From positions 12,287,096 to 12,351,095 of the forward strand of contig CM034100.1 of assembly GCA_019914945.1 (NCBI GenBank): a DNA stretch of 64,000 nt. Reading direction: 5' to 3'. This DNA comes from Typha latifolia (Eukaryota; Streptophyta; Magnoliopsida; Poales; Typhaceae). The notes beneath the pieces were generated by a model that saw nothing but the letters and a program-made list of their open reading frames with translations, did no database searches and was not told where the DNA came from. Shown one piece after another: positions 21,858 through 32,909 of this stretch (the stretch's first letter is position 1; every line of letters starts with the position of its first letter). Position numbers and translations under genes: made by a program.

Positions 21858-22742
21858 TGAAACACTTAGTTAGGATCTTTTCTTATTGCATTAGTTATTT
21901 ATTTTTATTAAAATAAAATTCTTGTAAGTCATGTTAGAACGCAGAAGGTGTCGCGTTCGAACGCCCTTGTGAATGCCTGCATTAGGTTCGTAAATACAGA
22001 GAATACATATTGTGCATTCAAACGCGGTCGCGTTTGAACACCATTGCGAACGCTTGCATCAGGTTCACAAATACAAGGAACGCATATTGTGCGTTCACAC
22101 ATACAGAGAAAGCTTTTTGCGCGTTCGAACGCTATCGGGCACGTTCGAACGCGATCGACGAGAATCCTCTAGAATTAGGGTTACTTATTGTTTTAGGACT
22201 TGTTGGTTAGCCTCTATATATTTGTGGATGACAGCCAAATTCATTATACTATTGGAATATTGATTTTTTGCCTCTCTATCATCTATCTATCCTAATCTCC
22301 CTCCTCCTTCTTCACCATCCTTCCACCTTTACCGTTGGTAAGGTTTCTCCTAACTTCTAATCTCCCTCGACTGTCGATCCACCCCTCTTCTTTGGAATCT
22401 CGATCACTTCGTTCCCTTCGTCTATATCCCTTAATCACATCCACTATCCACCTTCACCCCCATACCCATCCATAACCTAACATCCACTCCACCCGTCACC
22501 ACCACCATTACCCACATTATTCCATATTTTTGTCCTAGTGCAGTTCGAATATGCAAAGGACATAAATATAAAAATTATAGATCGGGAAGTTAGAAATCTA
22601 AAATACTTGGTTTTGTAATTTTCTGACTATAGAAGAATATTTTATGAATATTTTGTCACGATTATGCGAATTATTTTTTGTAATAAATTTATATCTTAAG
22701 AAAATTATTCCGTAGCTGATATTTTGGTACAAGAACCCATCA
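21858..22742 (+). repeat. Gypsy B 3' LTR (885 bp)
   Basis: It starts TGAAACACTTAG after a purine-rich tract with GGGGGAGGCG (21840-21850), and ends AAGAACCCATCA. Compared with the 5' LTR it has one extra palindrome-containing block (about 21950-22050) and scattered substitutions, so the insertion is not recent. Palindromes GCGTTCGAACGC occur at about 21953-21964 and degenerate copies follow. Confidence 0.9.
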
Positions 22743-23060
22743 TAACGTCAGAGTCCACTAATGGTTTTGAAACCGGCAACAACTTGATATTTTAGATATA
22801 CATTATGATAAGGAAAAATGAATACCAGGTAAATAGATGTCTTTATCATTGGATGACTGCCTCCTTTTTTTTCCTTGTCCTTTTTCGTTTGATACACCAT
22901 TTGGCTTGACCTAAGATATATAAACACAAGAACACCATAAAAGTTCTCGTGATCAGGTTCAGGAACTGTGGTAAAGGAGGCTTATCCTTTTCTCATTTAT
23001 AGATATAGGTTACATAAAGTGTGAATTAAGATAAAAAATTCTTTGATGGACTTAGATACC
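22743..23060 (+). repeat. Right part of the duplicated segment (copy 1 of a ~250-bp repeat)
   Basis: This shares TATCATTGGATGACTG, CTTGTCCTTTT, GAACTGTGGTAAAGGAGGCTTATCC and ATAGGTTACATAAAGT with 27630-27840 and 51995-52260. It lies directly after the Gypsy B target duplication. Confidence 0.75.
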
Positions 23061-24250
23061 TATTTGTTGTCCTATATTTATCTATATATGAGGGATTAGT
23101 GATGTCAGAATAAGTACATCTAATTTTTATTCATTCTTCATTAATCTAAGCATAATCCGTTGCGGTCACTGAACAATTTATAAGGCTTATTATAGTTTAT
23201 TAATTGGTATTAGATCAAGATTATTACTAGATCGATGAAGAAGTTGAGTAATTAATTAAATTGATCAACAAATTATATATTTTAGGATTTAATAAATTAT
23301 GGTTTTGTTTGAATGATACGGATTGGTAATCTAAGGACGTTTTATTTTTTTCCCAATAGTCTCGGCAAGATATACTACAAATTGGCTTTGCTTGGAGAGT
23401 TTTTGATCAAACTAGATCTGTTTTTAATCTTATTAACCGAAATGACTTATATCCTAAATTTAATATCATAATGAGTATACTTTATTGTAACCCTAGATAA
23501 AATGGTAAACTACCTAGTGTTTTACCCAACCAAAAGTAAAATGTTAATCATATCAGTATTTTTTTTAAGTAAAATGCTAATATGATCAATATTTTTATTG
23601 AAAGAAAAAATACTAAACAATTTAGTGCTTTAATAGAAAAAGAAGATACATATAAAAAGCTGAAATGTTTAACATTTTATTATTAAAAATATTAAATGAG
23701 AAAAGAAAAAAGTTTGTAACGTCGTAACTTTGTGCTTTGTTATCTATTTTAGTCATAAAATATATAGTTGTGTAGATGATACAAACCAAATCTAGATTGA
23801 TCTATTCAAAAATTATAATATTTTATAGGTAGTAGCCTTATGAGTAAAGAATTTAATAGCTCTAGTTTGACATGATTCTTTGGTGGGGTTAAAAAGATAT
23901 AATCGAAATAGTGAGAAAAGGTCGAAACTAGATAGATTGGTAATTATTCGATGTTGCGGCGGTTGTCGGGAGGGTGGTGGACGACCAATGGTAGTTGTGG
24001 ACGACCGTAAGATAGGGTAACTCATGGAGGAAGAATGTGGCTAGGATCTAGAAGCTTGCAAGGGATATAGGATTAAGATCTACTCTTATAAAAATAAAGA
24101 TGATTTAACAACTACAATAAAACGATAAATGCTCAAATAGAAAATAGCTAAACTTAATATTCATTCCACGATAATAATTAATCCATGACCTCTCCTATTT
24201 ATATGAATAGAATTATAGCGGGTCAGATCCAATTCGCTTTGTTAGGCTTA
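23061..24250. other. AT-rich spacer without recognised gene
   Basis: Runs of A and T with no domain-bearing frame. The frame at 23813-24025 is unsupported. The sequence ends in GCTTA, the target duplication of the next LTR. Confidence 0.5.
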
Positions 24251-25207
24251 TGTTAGGTTTTTAATTGTTGGCAATTGTGTACAAAATATTCTAAGTGTAT
24301 TTTTACATGTATATGAGCTTTACTCAAGTCTAGAATATCTCTGGTGTGAAGAATTGCAAGATCATTGGAGAAAAGCCGTCGCGTTCACACCGCGTTCACA
24401 AACGCGTTCTAACGCGGGCACTGTGTTCACACAGACCGAGAACAGCGTTCACAAACGCGTTCGAACGCGGGCACTACGTTCACACAGACCGAGAGTAGCG
24501 TTCACAAACGCGTTCGAACGCGGGCACTGCGTTCACACAGACCGAGAGCAGCGTTCACAAATGCGTTCGAACGCAACCTGAAGAATTCAAGCTGTTGCGT
24601 TCGAACGCACTTGGGCCCGTTCGAACGCACCTGAGATCAAGTCAGGCCGTTCGAACGCACACGGGCCACGTTCGAACGCACCTATGAAGTTTGCAATTTA
24701 TTGGATTTTCGTGAGTACGAATATAACTTGGATTTGACTCTATCTTGGAGATGATATATAAGGATAGTGTTGCCCTAACTTGAGTGGGTGGAAGAAGATT
24801 ATTCAAGGAGACTTTTTGGAGGCTACATCGGTTCTTCAACTAACAAATCTTAATCTTTCATCTTAAGGGCTATCAAGACGAAAGATCAATCTCGAGGGTT
24901 ACTGAGATTGGACTTCAATCACGAGAAGCAGTGAATCGTGGGTTCTAGCGAGCAAGACTGAGTGGAACAAAGTCGTTTGGATCGACGGGTTGTTTTGTGA
25001 GTCAGTCTTGTAACTGCTACTATTCTAGTGATTGGTTTTGATCCGAGTTTGGATCCGTGGTTTTTTCCCGTTTGGGTTTTTTCACGTTAAAATCTTGGCA
25101 TACATCTCTGCTTTCGTTTTTAATATTTCATCCAATGTTTACTTAAGCAAACGAAAAATATCATTGCCTAGTGTTTAGATACATACGTGTGTCTAGGGGT
25201 TTTTTCA
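24251..25207 (+). repeat. Copia solo LTR with perfect target duplication
   Basis: It starts TGTTAGGTTTTTAATTG and ends GGGGTTTTTTCA. It is bounded by GCTTA at 24246-24250 and GCTTA at 25208-25212. There is no internal region, so it is a solo LTR left by recombination between the two LTRs of one element. It is homologous to the LTRs at 12288-13539 (minus) and 56665-57635 (minus). A 53-bp tandem repeat lies inside (24376-24590). Confidence 0.92.
24376..24590 (+). repeat. 53-bp tandem repeat with GCGTTCGAACGC in the Copia LTR
   Basis: CACACAGACCGAG recurs at 24428, 24481 and 24534, a period of exactly 53 bp. Each unit continues GTTCACAAACGCGTTCGAAC with the 12-bp palindrome. The repeat is followed by four more isolated TTCGAACGCAC motifs (24597-24690). 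Confidence 0.9.
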
Positions 25208-25439
25208 GCTTACGTTCGCTTTATTTGAAATTAAAACCAATAAGTAAATTCAACTAACTAACTCAACTCAAGTTGACTCGTCTCAATTGACTCAACCCCA
25301 CGTGGTCGAATCATATCAGTCCACCCTGCTTTCGACACTGTCCTCATTGTGGCTAATCCCTGGCATCCTTGTACTTGTAGAGTCGATCGTGTCAAACAGT
25401 AGGCTCAGGTTCATCCTTTTTAAGACTGCCAATGTGGCT

Positions 25440-25900
25440 AATCTCTTCTTCCTTATTCTATCCTCCCTCTACAGCAGCCACTATCCCAGCTATGCCGCCT
25501 CTAACCCCCGTCGATTGGCTTACCACCCTAGACTCTTAGAGGCAGCCCACTTCTCCCTCTTCTACTCTCCCTATCATCACCTTAACCACCATCCACCATC
25601 CCTAACCTTCCACCACCATCATCCCTATTGGCGCCACCCTATCATCGTCGGCGTATCACCACCATATTCCACCTAGAAATCCGTGCCTCCACCCATGGAT
25701 CTCAAATCCCACTTAGATTTGAATCCAATATTTCTGATCTTTCGACCTTTGTACACTATTTTAAAGATTTGTTGGAAAATTCTTTCCTAGTGCTACTGTA
25801 TATCAAAATCTCTCGAAAGCTCTATAAATTTTTTTGCCTAGATCTAGTTGCGAGTTAGATCAACTCTTTTTAAGGGAAGATCATATCAAAGTTATTGGGT
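25440..25900 (+). repeat. Degenerate Gypsy LTR / leader fragment
   Basis: Blocks CGTGCCTCCACCCATGGATC and AGATTTGTTGGAAAATTCTTT correspond to CGTGCCTCCATCCACGGATC and AGATTTGTTGGAAGCTCTTTT in the LTR at 33422-33535. Pyrimidine-rich sequence upstream matches too. A weak match to a primer-binding site follows at about 25884. The frame 25287-25676 running through it is not considered a gene. Confidence 0.5.
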
Positions 25901-25909
25901 ACAAAGTGG

Positions 25910-26235
25910 TGCATGATTTGCTAGCGATTAGGCTAAACCGTCTTTGCAAGATGAGTTGAAATAGGAGTTAGCTTAAGAGGGTCCTAGGTGTGAGTCGCCT
26001 TCCTCCTCTCTTCTTTATGAAGCCAGTTTAGCTGGTTAAACTTTAACTCCATCAATACAGCTAGGGAGAAGATTTTATCAGAAGTAGTAGGCTTTAGAGT
26101 CTTGACCTTAGCATGAATGTTAGATCTGAGCCTACTAATAAAGGTACCCTTCAGGGTCGAGTCTAACTAGTTGGTGACTTGGTTGTAGATACATTCGAAC
26201 TACTCTTGGTAAGCTTGAACTATTATTGACTAAGC
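25910..26235 (-). pseudogene. Gypsy gag fragment
   Basis: In one minus-strand frame with few stops: DSTLKGTFISRLRSNIHAKV, KTLKPTTSDKIFSLAVLMELK. This is the C-terminal part of the retrotransposon gag domain (compare the order in the gag at 17960-18110). No protease or RT follows, so it is an isolated fragment. Confidence 0.6.
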
Positions 26236-26740
26236 AACTTAGTCAATATAATAGGTGGCAATGGAGTGAAAAATCTAGTGTTGTGATTATCGTCCTAAAG
26301 CCACTTTGTCGAGAAATGCTAACGACAGATGATTTCACTGTTGAGACGGAGACTTTCATACTTAGAGCGCAAAGTATTCTTCTTGGTGAGGTTAGCATCA
26401 CTCCAGTCAGTTTGAGTTTACAAAGAAAGAATATTATTCTCCACCTTCTCAATCTCTTTGTGAAGGTTGTGAGCATTTGAGCAGGCTCAACTTTTGATTC
26501 TACTAGTAAGGATTGGAAGATTTTTTGAAAAAGGATCATCTGGCTTGTAGCTAGTAGTCAAGGGTTGCTTGTAGAATGGGATGAAATGTTAGTGCTAAGT
26601 CCACAAGTGTTCGAAGTGAACACAACAAGGGAAACATCGAGCTTTTGGCTTTAACATCAAGAGGATAGGATTATGATCGCTACCGATAGCTAAGAGGTGA
26701 AATACATGAGCTGGGGAGGGAGGAGGCGCACCAAGAGATC
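26236..26740 (-). mobile_element. LINE fragment: endonuclease end to pre-RT linker
   Basis: The minus strand reads SDHNPILLMLKPKA (about 26690-26650), the conserved SDHxP end of the APE-type endonuclease of plant L1-like LINEs. It continues into LHKEIEKVENNILSL (about 26460), NLTKKNTLRSKYESL and STKWL..DDNHNTRFFTPLPPIIL (about 26310-26255), the linker that precedes RT. RT itself is absent, being replaced by Gypsy gag sequence at 26235. Confidence 0.65.
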
Positions 26741-26829
26741 GAGGCTAGAGAAGAATATTTTTGGGATAAAGAAATGATCAAATATTTTTGGGAAGTCAAA
26801 ACTATTCAGCCATGTGAATTCTAAAGTAT

Positions 26830-27165
26830 ACAATAAGAAGTTTGTGAAACACTCTACTATTGCATATTTTTTTCTATAAGAAACTCGGGCATATGAAGAA
26901 AGAATAAGAAAGTATCAAAATGGCTTGCAAAATAACAATCAAAATTAGATAGTGATGTTTCATTAGTGTGCTTTGAATATAATTTAGTTGATGTTCCATC
27001 TAATATATATTGGTTTGACACTGGAGCTGTTGCTTATATCTCAAATACTATGTAGGGATTCCAAAACGGTAAAAGAATTGGTAACAGAGAAAGAAAGCTA
27101 TACATGGCCAATAGAGATGAGACACAAGTAGAAGGAATATAGATTAGTTTTAGATAGTGGCTTTG
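26830..27165 (+). pseudogene. Copia gag-protease fragment
   Basis: One frame with stops contains KVSKWLAK, LDSDVSLVCFEYNLVDVP, YWFDTGAVAYISNTM, GFQNGKRI and RKLYMANRDETQVEGI. This is the region between the gag zinc knuckle (frameshifted here at about 26862-26900) and the Copia aspartic protease; D-T-G is present. Nothing of integrase or RT follows. Confidence 0.7.
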
Positions 27166-27344
27166 TTCTAGTACTTGATGCATGTGATTTTAGTTTTTAA
27201 TGTTTAATGGATGGTTGCCTTTCTGTATCAAAATCGTGTTATTGGTTTTGAAAAAAAAATATATATGGATGCATTATATAGATTTAGATCCCGTGCAGGT
27301 GGCTTCACTCTCTTTTCCACGTCCAAACCTCCCTAAACCTGGTG

Positions 27345-27905
27345 GGTTATTTGGTCGGCTAGATAAGTTTGTGTTGGGTATATTAAATATTATATTTGAT
27401 AAGTTAATCCAAAACAAAACCCATCTTAATAAATGAAGGATATTTTCAAATAATAAAATTCTTTTTAACAGATTAAAAGTCATGGTCTAATCTTAGATTA
27501 GATAACCAGGAATAGTCCTCAATATATATTGATTATACAACTTGACCTACGCTATTAAATGGGTCGTAATGAATTCAAACTATGTAAGTATAGTAATTTA
27601 GTTAAAACATTATTAAATATTAATGCCAACATCCATGAGTTCTTTATCATTGGATGACTAGCTTTGTTTTTCTTGTCCTTTTCTATCCGATACATACATT
27701 TAATATGATCGAAGATAAAAACATGAACACCATGAAAGTTCTCATTGTCAGATTCACGAACTGTGGTAAAGGAGGCTTATCCCCTTTCACATTTAGGGTC
27801 TAACTTAGTCATAGGTTACATAAAGTAGCGAAAACAAGAAATAAAAAAATCACATTGTTTTTTGAGACAAGATCCATGCAAAATTGATAAGATGTAAGTT
27901 CTTGT
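27345..27905 (+). repeat. Uninterrupted paralog of the duplicated segment (copy 2)
   Basis: It aligns piecewise with 14985-15148, 16033-16144 and 22743-23060, without the dehydrogenase insertion and without Gypsy B. It therefore acts as an empty-site reference for both insertions. Its right half also matches 51995-52325 (for example GAGACAAGATCCATGCAAAATTGATAAG). Confidence 0.75.
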
Positions 27906-28615
27906 CACCCTGTGTAGGTTTGATCTCCTTTCTAATAAGCTTTGTCCTCGAATCCATTCAACAAGTTGAAACTGTATGAGGGATCGTAGAAATATCCATA
28001 CATTATTAATTTGTCCAACTATGTTAAGCTTTGCGAGCCGTTTTCCCAACTTGACATAGCCTCCTCTCACACTCTCTTTTTGGTCGAAGGGATTCAATGG
28101 GGAGGAATTATAGTAGCATCACTAGAGAAAATAGATCCTACCACCCAATTTGCTAACGACTGTTTTTGCCCTATGTGTAGTTAAATTCTAGCACGTAATT
28201 ACAGTTTATTACTTTTTTATAATCGTCTGAGAAACTCCGCCCCATCACCCCCTTGCCATGAGTACTTCGGTATGGGAGTTTACACCATGTCGCACTTCAA
28301 TGATAGTTTTTCAACTCGTGTCTGACCACCACCGTTGACCACTATCATGTCCTTCTGCTCTAGCACGTTTGTCTTTTCAAAATGAATATTTTGAAACCTT
28401 TTAAGAGGGCTCTTTCATTTAATTGCTCCCCTCGACTCCCTCGACCTATTTGAGTCATCTCCAAATCCATTCTTCGACTGTTGGCTGGTTTTGATATCTC
28501 GTTGATTTTGAGAAGTTGAGAAGGGTTTTTCTTTTCCTTCATTGCTTCTTCTCTAAGAAGAACAATACAAGGAATGGGAGGGTTGGCCACCCACTAGCTC
28601 TTGCAGTCTAACATT
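27906..28615. other. Spacer without recognised gene
   Basis: Small frames on the minus strand at 27816-28097 and 28360-28590 have no motif I recognise. No RNA gene is seen. Confidence 0.45.
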
Positions 28616-28619
28616 ATTT

Positions 28620-29427
28620 GTTATAGATTGCGGGTTGGCCCGCAACCCACTTCTTAAATGGGCTGTCGATTGGGCCCTTAAGGGAAGTCCTCCTTTTGGT
28701 TTAGTGGGCTGCATTTAGGCCACAACCCAGCCTAATCCTTTCAGCCACAAGTTGACTCAAATTTAGGTTAATTGTTCATTATAAAAATTTCAAATTATTT
28801 AACATTAATTTTTAACAGATGTTAAATTTAGAGAATCTAGATATATAACTATTGGAAATTCCAAACCATGTTATATTCAAACATTAGAATAAATGACATT
28901 TACAAATTGTTAACAAGATTATAATCTTATTATTACTCTTAATCATTGCTAGGTATTGTTGTTACATGAACCTAAGTTAAACATATCGAACCTAGAGTGA
29001 CAACACATGACTTATTTAATTAACTAATTAGTTCTAGGTCATCTTATTTATATACCGATTACTTTCGTAAATGGTTAGATCCATCATTGGGCGAGGAATA
29101 TCTCAGAGACATAGGAGCCCAAGATTTGAGGAGAGCTTGTCACAGTTTAGATACATTTTCGATGAATTTAGATTTTATGTTAGTCTATGAGTAATATAAA
29201 TGATTAATGATGAATATTTATGTTTTTATTGCATTTGATGATTGTACATTGTTAACTTAATTGTTAGTTATTTATTATTTATTGCTTTATTCATGATATT
29301 TGTATAACTCTATCATGTGAAACTTGATGATCATACTATATATTGTGATACGAGATAATGCACCATTTGCATGTGTCAAGTCCAGTTTATATAGTGTCTT
29401 TTACTTACTAGCCCGAGGATAAGGTAG
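28620..29427 (+). repeat. Left part of an older LTR related to the Tekay-like family
   Basis: GTGGGCTGCATTTAGGCC and related GGGCT/AGCCC motifs near 28625-28735 resemble the hairpin array of the LTRs at 29428-31355. The last bases before 29428 (TTACTTACTAGCCCGAGGATAAGGTAG) align with the LTR sequence TTACTCACTCAGCCGAGGGTTAAGGGTAG at 41581-41610, and the alignment continues seamlessly at 42652 on the far side of the inserted element. The left boundary is uncertain. Confidence 0.5.
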
Positions 29428-31355
29428 CGTAACACCCCAATTTAAAAAAAAATCCCTCTGACTCATGCACGCGCCGAGCACGTGCATCAGCCCTGCCACT
29501 CTACTCGCGTCGGCACCGTCGGCCTCGTGCCGCGCCACCAGTGTCGCAGCCCTCGGGCTTTCCACTCTCCCTACTGTCTCCCTCCTCGATAGAGATGGGG
29601 TGGGAGATGGGTGTTGGTGGGCTGTGGCCTGCAGCCCACCTGGACTTGGTTTCGGGTGGGCTGCAGGCCGCAACCCACCTGGACTGGTTTCGGGTGGGCT
29701 GTAGGCTGCAGCCCACTAACCCAATGTTGGGTGGGCTGCAATTTGCAGCCCACTAATCCAACCTTGGTGGGCTATGGTTGGGCCCCCAGCCCACCAAGTC
29801 TCTCTTACTTATTTGGGTTGGGTTTGAGCCTACCCATTGCCTCTAGCCTAGCCCATTTGGGGTCATTTGGACCTTATAACCCTATTTATCTTTTTTCACC
29901 TGATTTAGTTAGCCCGATCCCTCGTAATGACGATTTAGTATCATGTGAATTTTTAGGATAACATAAGAGAGACCCTTTACTTATGCTTTTGCCAAACATA
30001 AATGCACTAATAAGATAATTAATTCTATTAGTTCGCTAATCTTACGGCTTACTTGTGTGAATTATTAGGATTGACATCGCGTGAGGGGGATTTTGGGATT
30101 CCGGACTATGGAGATTTACCATACTATGGAGACCCCCCAGGCGAGTAGAGTTATACAAAATCTATAATAATACAGTTTCAGTCATTATACTTGTCATGAC
30201 ACTATAGGAAGTGTCAGTATTAATACATGTATTTAGTATACCATGTTATGTCTTTATATGACTATACTTAGCAGCCTACAATTGAGGTCGGGAGCCTGAG
30301 TGGCATTCAGGTAGTTATACTGCATAGTCAGAACTCGATTATGATGATAGAAGAACATGATTGTGAGGCGGGGATATAACTCTAGCGGTACTAGACGACG
30401 CAGGGTTAGGGCGTCTGTTGATGAGCCGAGGGCTCCCGATTCTCCCGCTGAGGGCGGTGATGATTTAAAGAAAGTGAGATATGGGCTTACAACCGGGGTC
30501 CTTAGTCTGATGGCCACGACCAACCGGTCACTCGTAGTGTTGCCATACACGTGTAGGTGGCATTACCGCTAGATGTGTATATATTCCCCCTCAATGTATG
30601 AGATGATGAATGATTATGTGATGGATGATTATTTCTTGAGAGTATTTACCTTGTGTGGTGAATAGCTCGGTGAGCGATGATAAGTATAATTAATGCTTTA
30701 GTAGGCATAAGATGACTAAACTGCTCTTTTATTGCTATACATGACATGTAAACACTATGATTGAGATGTGTATGAATAAGAGTTTGCATCAAGCTTCATA
30801 TCTGTGTGGACTTATCTTGATACGTTAAGAACTAGCATGTTCCAGGATACTGACTGATAATTTTTATCGATTGTATTGATTTAGTAACTCATGTTAAGCC
30901 ATCTCAACAAGTATATTGTTACTGCTAGCGAATATATGCATATCATGCATATACACATGCGATGTCATTATTTTAGATGGTATGGATTCTACTCGCTAGG
31001 CTGTAAGCTCACCACCTCTTGGTGGCATTATTTCAGAGCTAGGGGACGTAGGTGCGGGTAGCGAGGAGTAGCTGCTTTTCTTTTCTGCATGTCTTCTAGT
31101 TGTATTAAGCCCCTGCGAGGGCGTTATGATTGACGATGTATTTTGGACTTTAGTATTGTATTTTGAATGTATATTTGGAATGCTTGTTGTGGCCTGTGGA
31201 ACTTATATCCAGACTCTTATGGTTGAGTTTAATTACGGTAAATTTGTGCTGTTGTGTGCCTTGTGAAATCCTTGTACTGACAGGTCATGTGATGCACCGC
31301 GTGGGGGGATTTACCCACGCGATTTACACGTGCATTTGGAGGTTTGGGTGTTTCA
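29428..31355 (+). repeat. Tekay-like 5' LTR (1928 bp)
   Basis: It starts CGTAACACCCCAA (first base mutated from T) and ends GTGTTTCA, followed by a primer-binding remnant ATATCAGAGCC at 31361-31371. Relative to the 3' LTR it lacks about 400 bp corresponding to roughly 40820-41220 and has extra sequence at about 29780-30250. The hairpin array is at 29617-29753. Confidence 0.85.
29617..29753 (+). repeat. Hairpin tandem array in the Tekay-like LTR
   Basis: Four units start at 29617, 29656, 29694 and 29731. Each has a 9-bp arm GTGGGCTG(C/T), a 5-base loop and the complementary arm GCAGCCCAC (one arm mutated in unit 2), separated by about 15 bp of CTGGACTGGTTTCGG-like spacer. The 3' LTR has the equivalent array with units at 41330, 41369, 41407 and a half unit at 41440. 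Confidence 0.85.
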
Positions 31356-31515
31356 ACTTTATATCAGAGCCTAGGTTCACCATAAATCCGGCAAGTCTTC
31401 CTAGATATCATCCAAATAGATAGGAAATGAATAATAATAATGAATAATTAGGAGTAATGAATGATAGAGTCACACACGACTTGTGATATACTTGTGAATT
31501 AAGAACTAAACTGCA

Positions 31516-32878
31516 TTGAACTTACTAGGAATGCCGCATAGACGTGCTCGGTCTATTCGTGTGACTGGTCGTGGACGGGCTTCAGCCCCCGTTGACGAAC
31601 CAACTGCCGGTACTTCAGCTAGCATTGAGGCTCTAGGACAACTTGTCAGACAGCAAGAGAGGCTCATCGAGGAGTTAGTTCGGGAGCGCACGACGGCCAT
31701 GTCTGGGATGCACATACCGAGGAGCCGTTAGGGCATTTCACTCCGGCCGAGCAGACTGGAGGTGAGTCCGCCTGGTCGCTGAATCGGTTCATGCAGCTTA
31801 GCCCCCCTTTGTTCAGCGGCACGACGGAACCCATGGAGGCTAACAGGTGGATGGTGGATGTGCGGAAGATCCTGACCGCCTTTGAGTGCCCAGAGAGTCG
31901 ACAGGTGACCTTTGCCACTTTCCTTCTCCGCGGGAAGGCAGAAGAGTGGTGGAGGGCCACTGAGTGCATGATGCTGGATCACCTTGCTGGAGAGTACATC
32001 ACTTGGAGGGCATTTTCTGATTCCTTCGACCAGAAATATTTCCCTACATCCCTACGTTTCGAACTGACGAGGGAGTTTACCCAGTTAAGGCAGGGGAGCA
32101 TGATAGTGGCTCAGTACGAGGACAGATTCAAGCCTTGTCCCGTTTCTGCCCTAGAGTTATACCTGATGATACTGCTAGGGCTAACCAGTTCAAGATGGGT
32201 CTCCGGATTGAGATCCGCAAGCAAGTGAACATGGTGAAGAACTTGTCATATGCAGAGCTAGTAGAGAATGCGGGGATAGCGGAGAGGGACGTACTTGAGG
32301 AGCGCTCACAACATCAGGAGCGGGCAGCGGGTCGTATCAGCCGCTTTGATGGGCGTCCGCGTGGAGGCCATTCTGGTGGGACCTTCCTACGACTGAGGTG
32401 TCACCCCTATGCTGGTGGCGTAGGATCTAGTGCTACCCCGAGTAGACCTAGCCCTCAGGATTCAGGCGGGCCGAGTAGGGCTCGACATTCTATTAGTGGT
32501 GGGAGGCCAGCCGCAGTGTCGAGCAGTTTGGGCAGTGGTGGTTTTGCACGGCCGCCTACCCCTGATGGTCAGACTTGTTTTGCTTGCGACAAGAGGGGTC
32601 ACATATCTTGTGACTGCCTCAGTGCTCGCATCACCTGCTACCAGTGTGGGGAGTCCGGGCATGTCCGCACGCAGTGTCCCCTATTGGCCCGAGCGCCAGC
32701 CACTCCTATCACGCCTGCTATATCTGGAGCATCAGGAGCCAGTACTGCCGCGAGTAGGGGTCGCGGGGGTGCACGATCGGGACCTACTAGCAGAGGGCGG
32801 GGCGGACGTACTAACCGAGTTTTTGCTATGACCCTGCAGGATGCTGCAGCATCCAATGAGGTGGCCACAGGTAACTGA
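31516..32878 (+). pseudogene. Tekay-like gag with two zinc knuckles
   Basis: The frame opens with MPHRRARSIRVTGRGRAS and EALGQLVRQQERLIEELVRE. The gag core is in another frame (31791-32150: FSGTTEPMEANRWM, FLLRGKAEEWWRATE, FDQKYFP, LRQGSMIVAQYEDRF) and the C-terminus in a third (32135-32878: ANQFKMGLRIEIRKQV, SYAELVENAGIAERD). Two CCHC knuckles, CFACDKRGHISCDC (about 32577) and CYQCGESGHVRTQC (about 32637), bind RNA. The end is arginine/glycine-rich. At least two frameshifts (about 31735 and 32130) separate these parts. The gag ends 32 bp before the nested LTR at 32910. Confidence 0.85.
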
Positions 32879-32909
32879 GTAAATTAATAATGTTTTAAGT
32901 TTTACGTAT

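Larger units (their letters stand above)
16145..22742 (+). mobile_element. Complete but dead Gypsy chromovirus (B), 6.6 kb
   Basis: It has two LTRs (16145-16974 and 21858-22742), a primer-binding site, gag, protease, RT, RNase H, integrase and chromodomain in Ty3/Gypsy order. The flanking duplication is TAATG on the left (16140-16144) and TAACG on the right (22743-22747), one mismatch. The coding region has many stops and frameshifts, so it cannot be autonomous. The zinc knuckle type CFRCDERFTPGHRC and the chromodomain place it among chromoviruses, perhaps the Reina group; the clade is inference. Target sequence is part of a repeated segment also found at 27345-27905. Confidence 0.9.

Noticed and set aside
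24400..24600. Heat-shock elements in the Copia LTR, as in ONSEN
   Set aside because: TTC and GAA are adjacent (TTCGAA) or four bases apart, not in the nGAAnnTTCn spacing that heat-shock factors need.
24376..24690. CRISPR-like regular repeats (53-bp period)
   Set aside because: Direct tandem repeats with no unique spacers, inside an LTR of a plant genome and present in another LTR of the same family.
25287..25676. 129-residue plus-strand frame
   Set aside because: Overlaps degenerate Gypsy LTR sequence shared with 33310-33560 and is histidine/proline low complexity; not a gene.
30254..30550. Frame repeated at 41618-41914 as a possible small gene pair
   Set aside because: The two frames are identical positions in the two LTRs of one element; conservation is explained by LTR identity.
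32430..32868. Overlapping frames on both strands in the Tekay-like gag
   Set aside because: Shadows of the gag C-terminal frame, which alone carries the two zinc knuckles.
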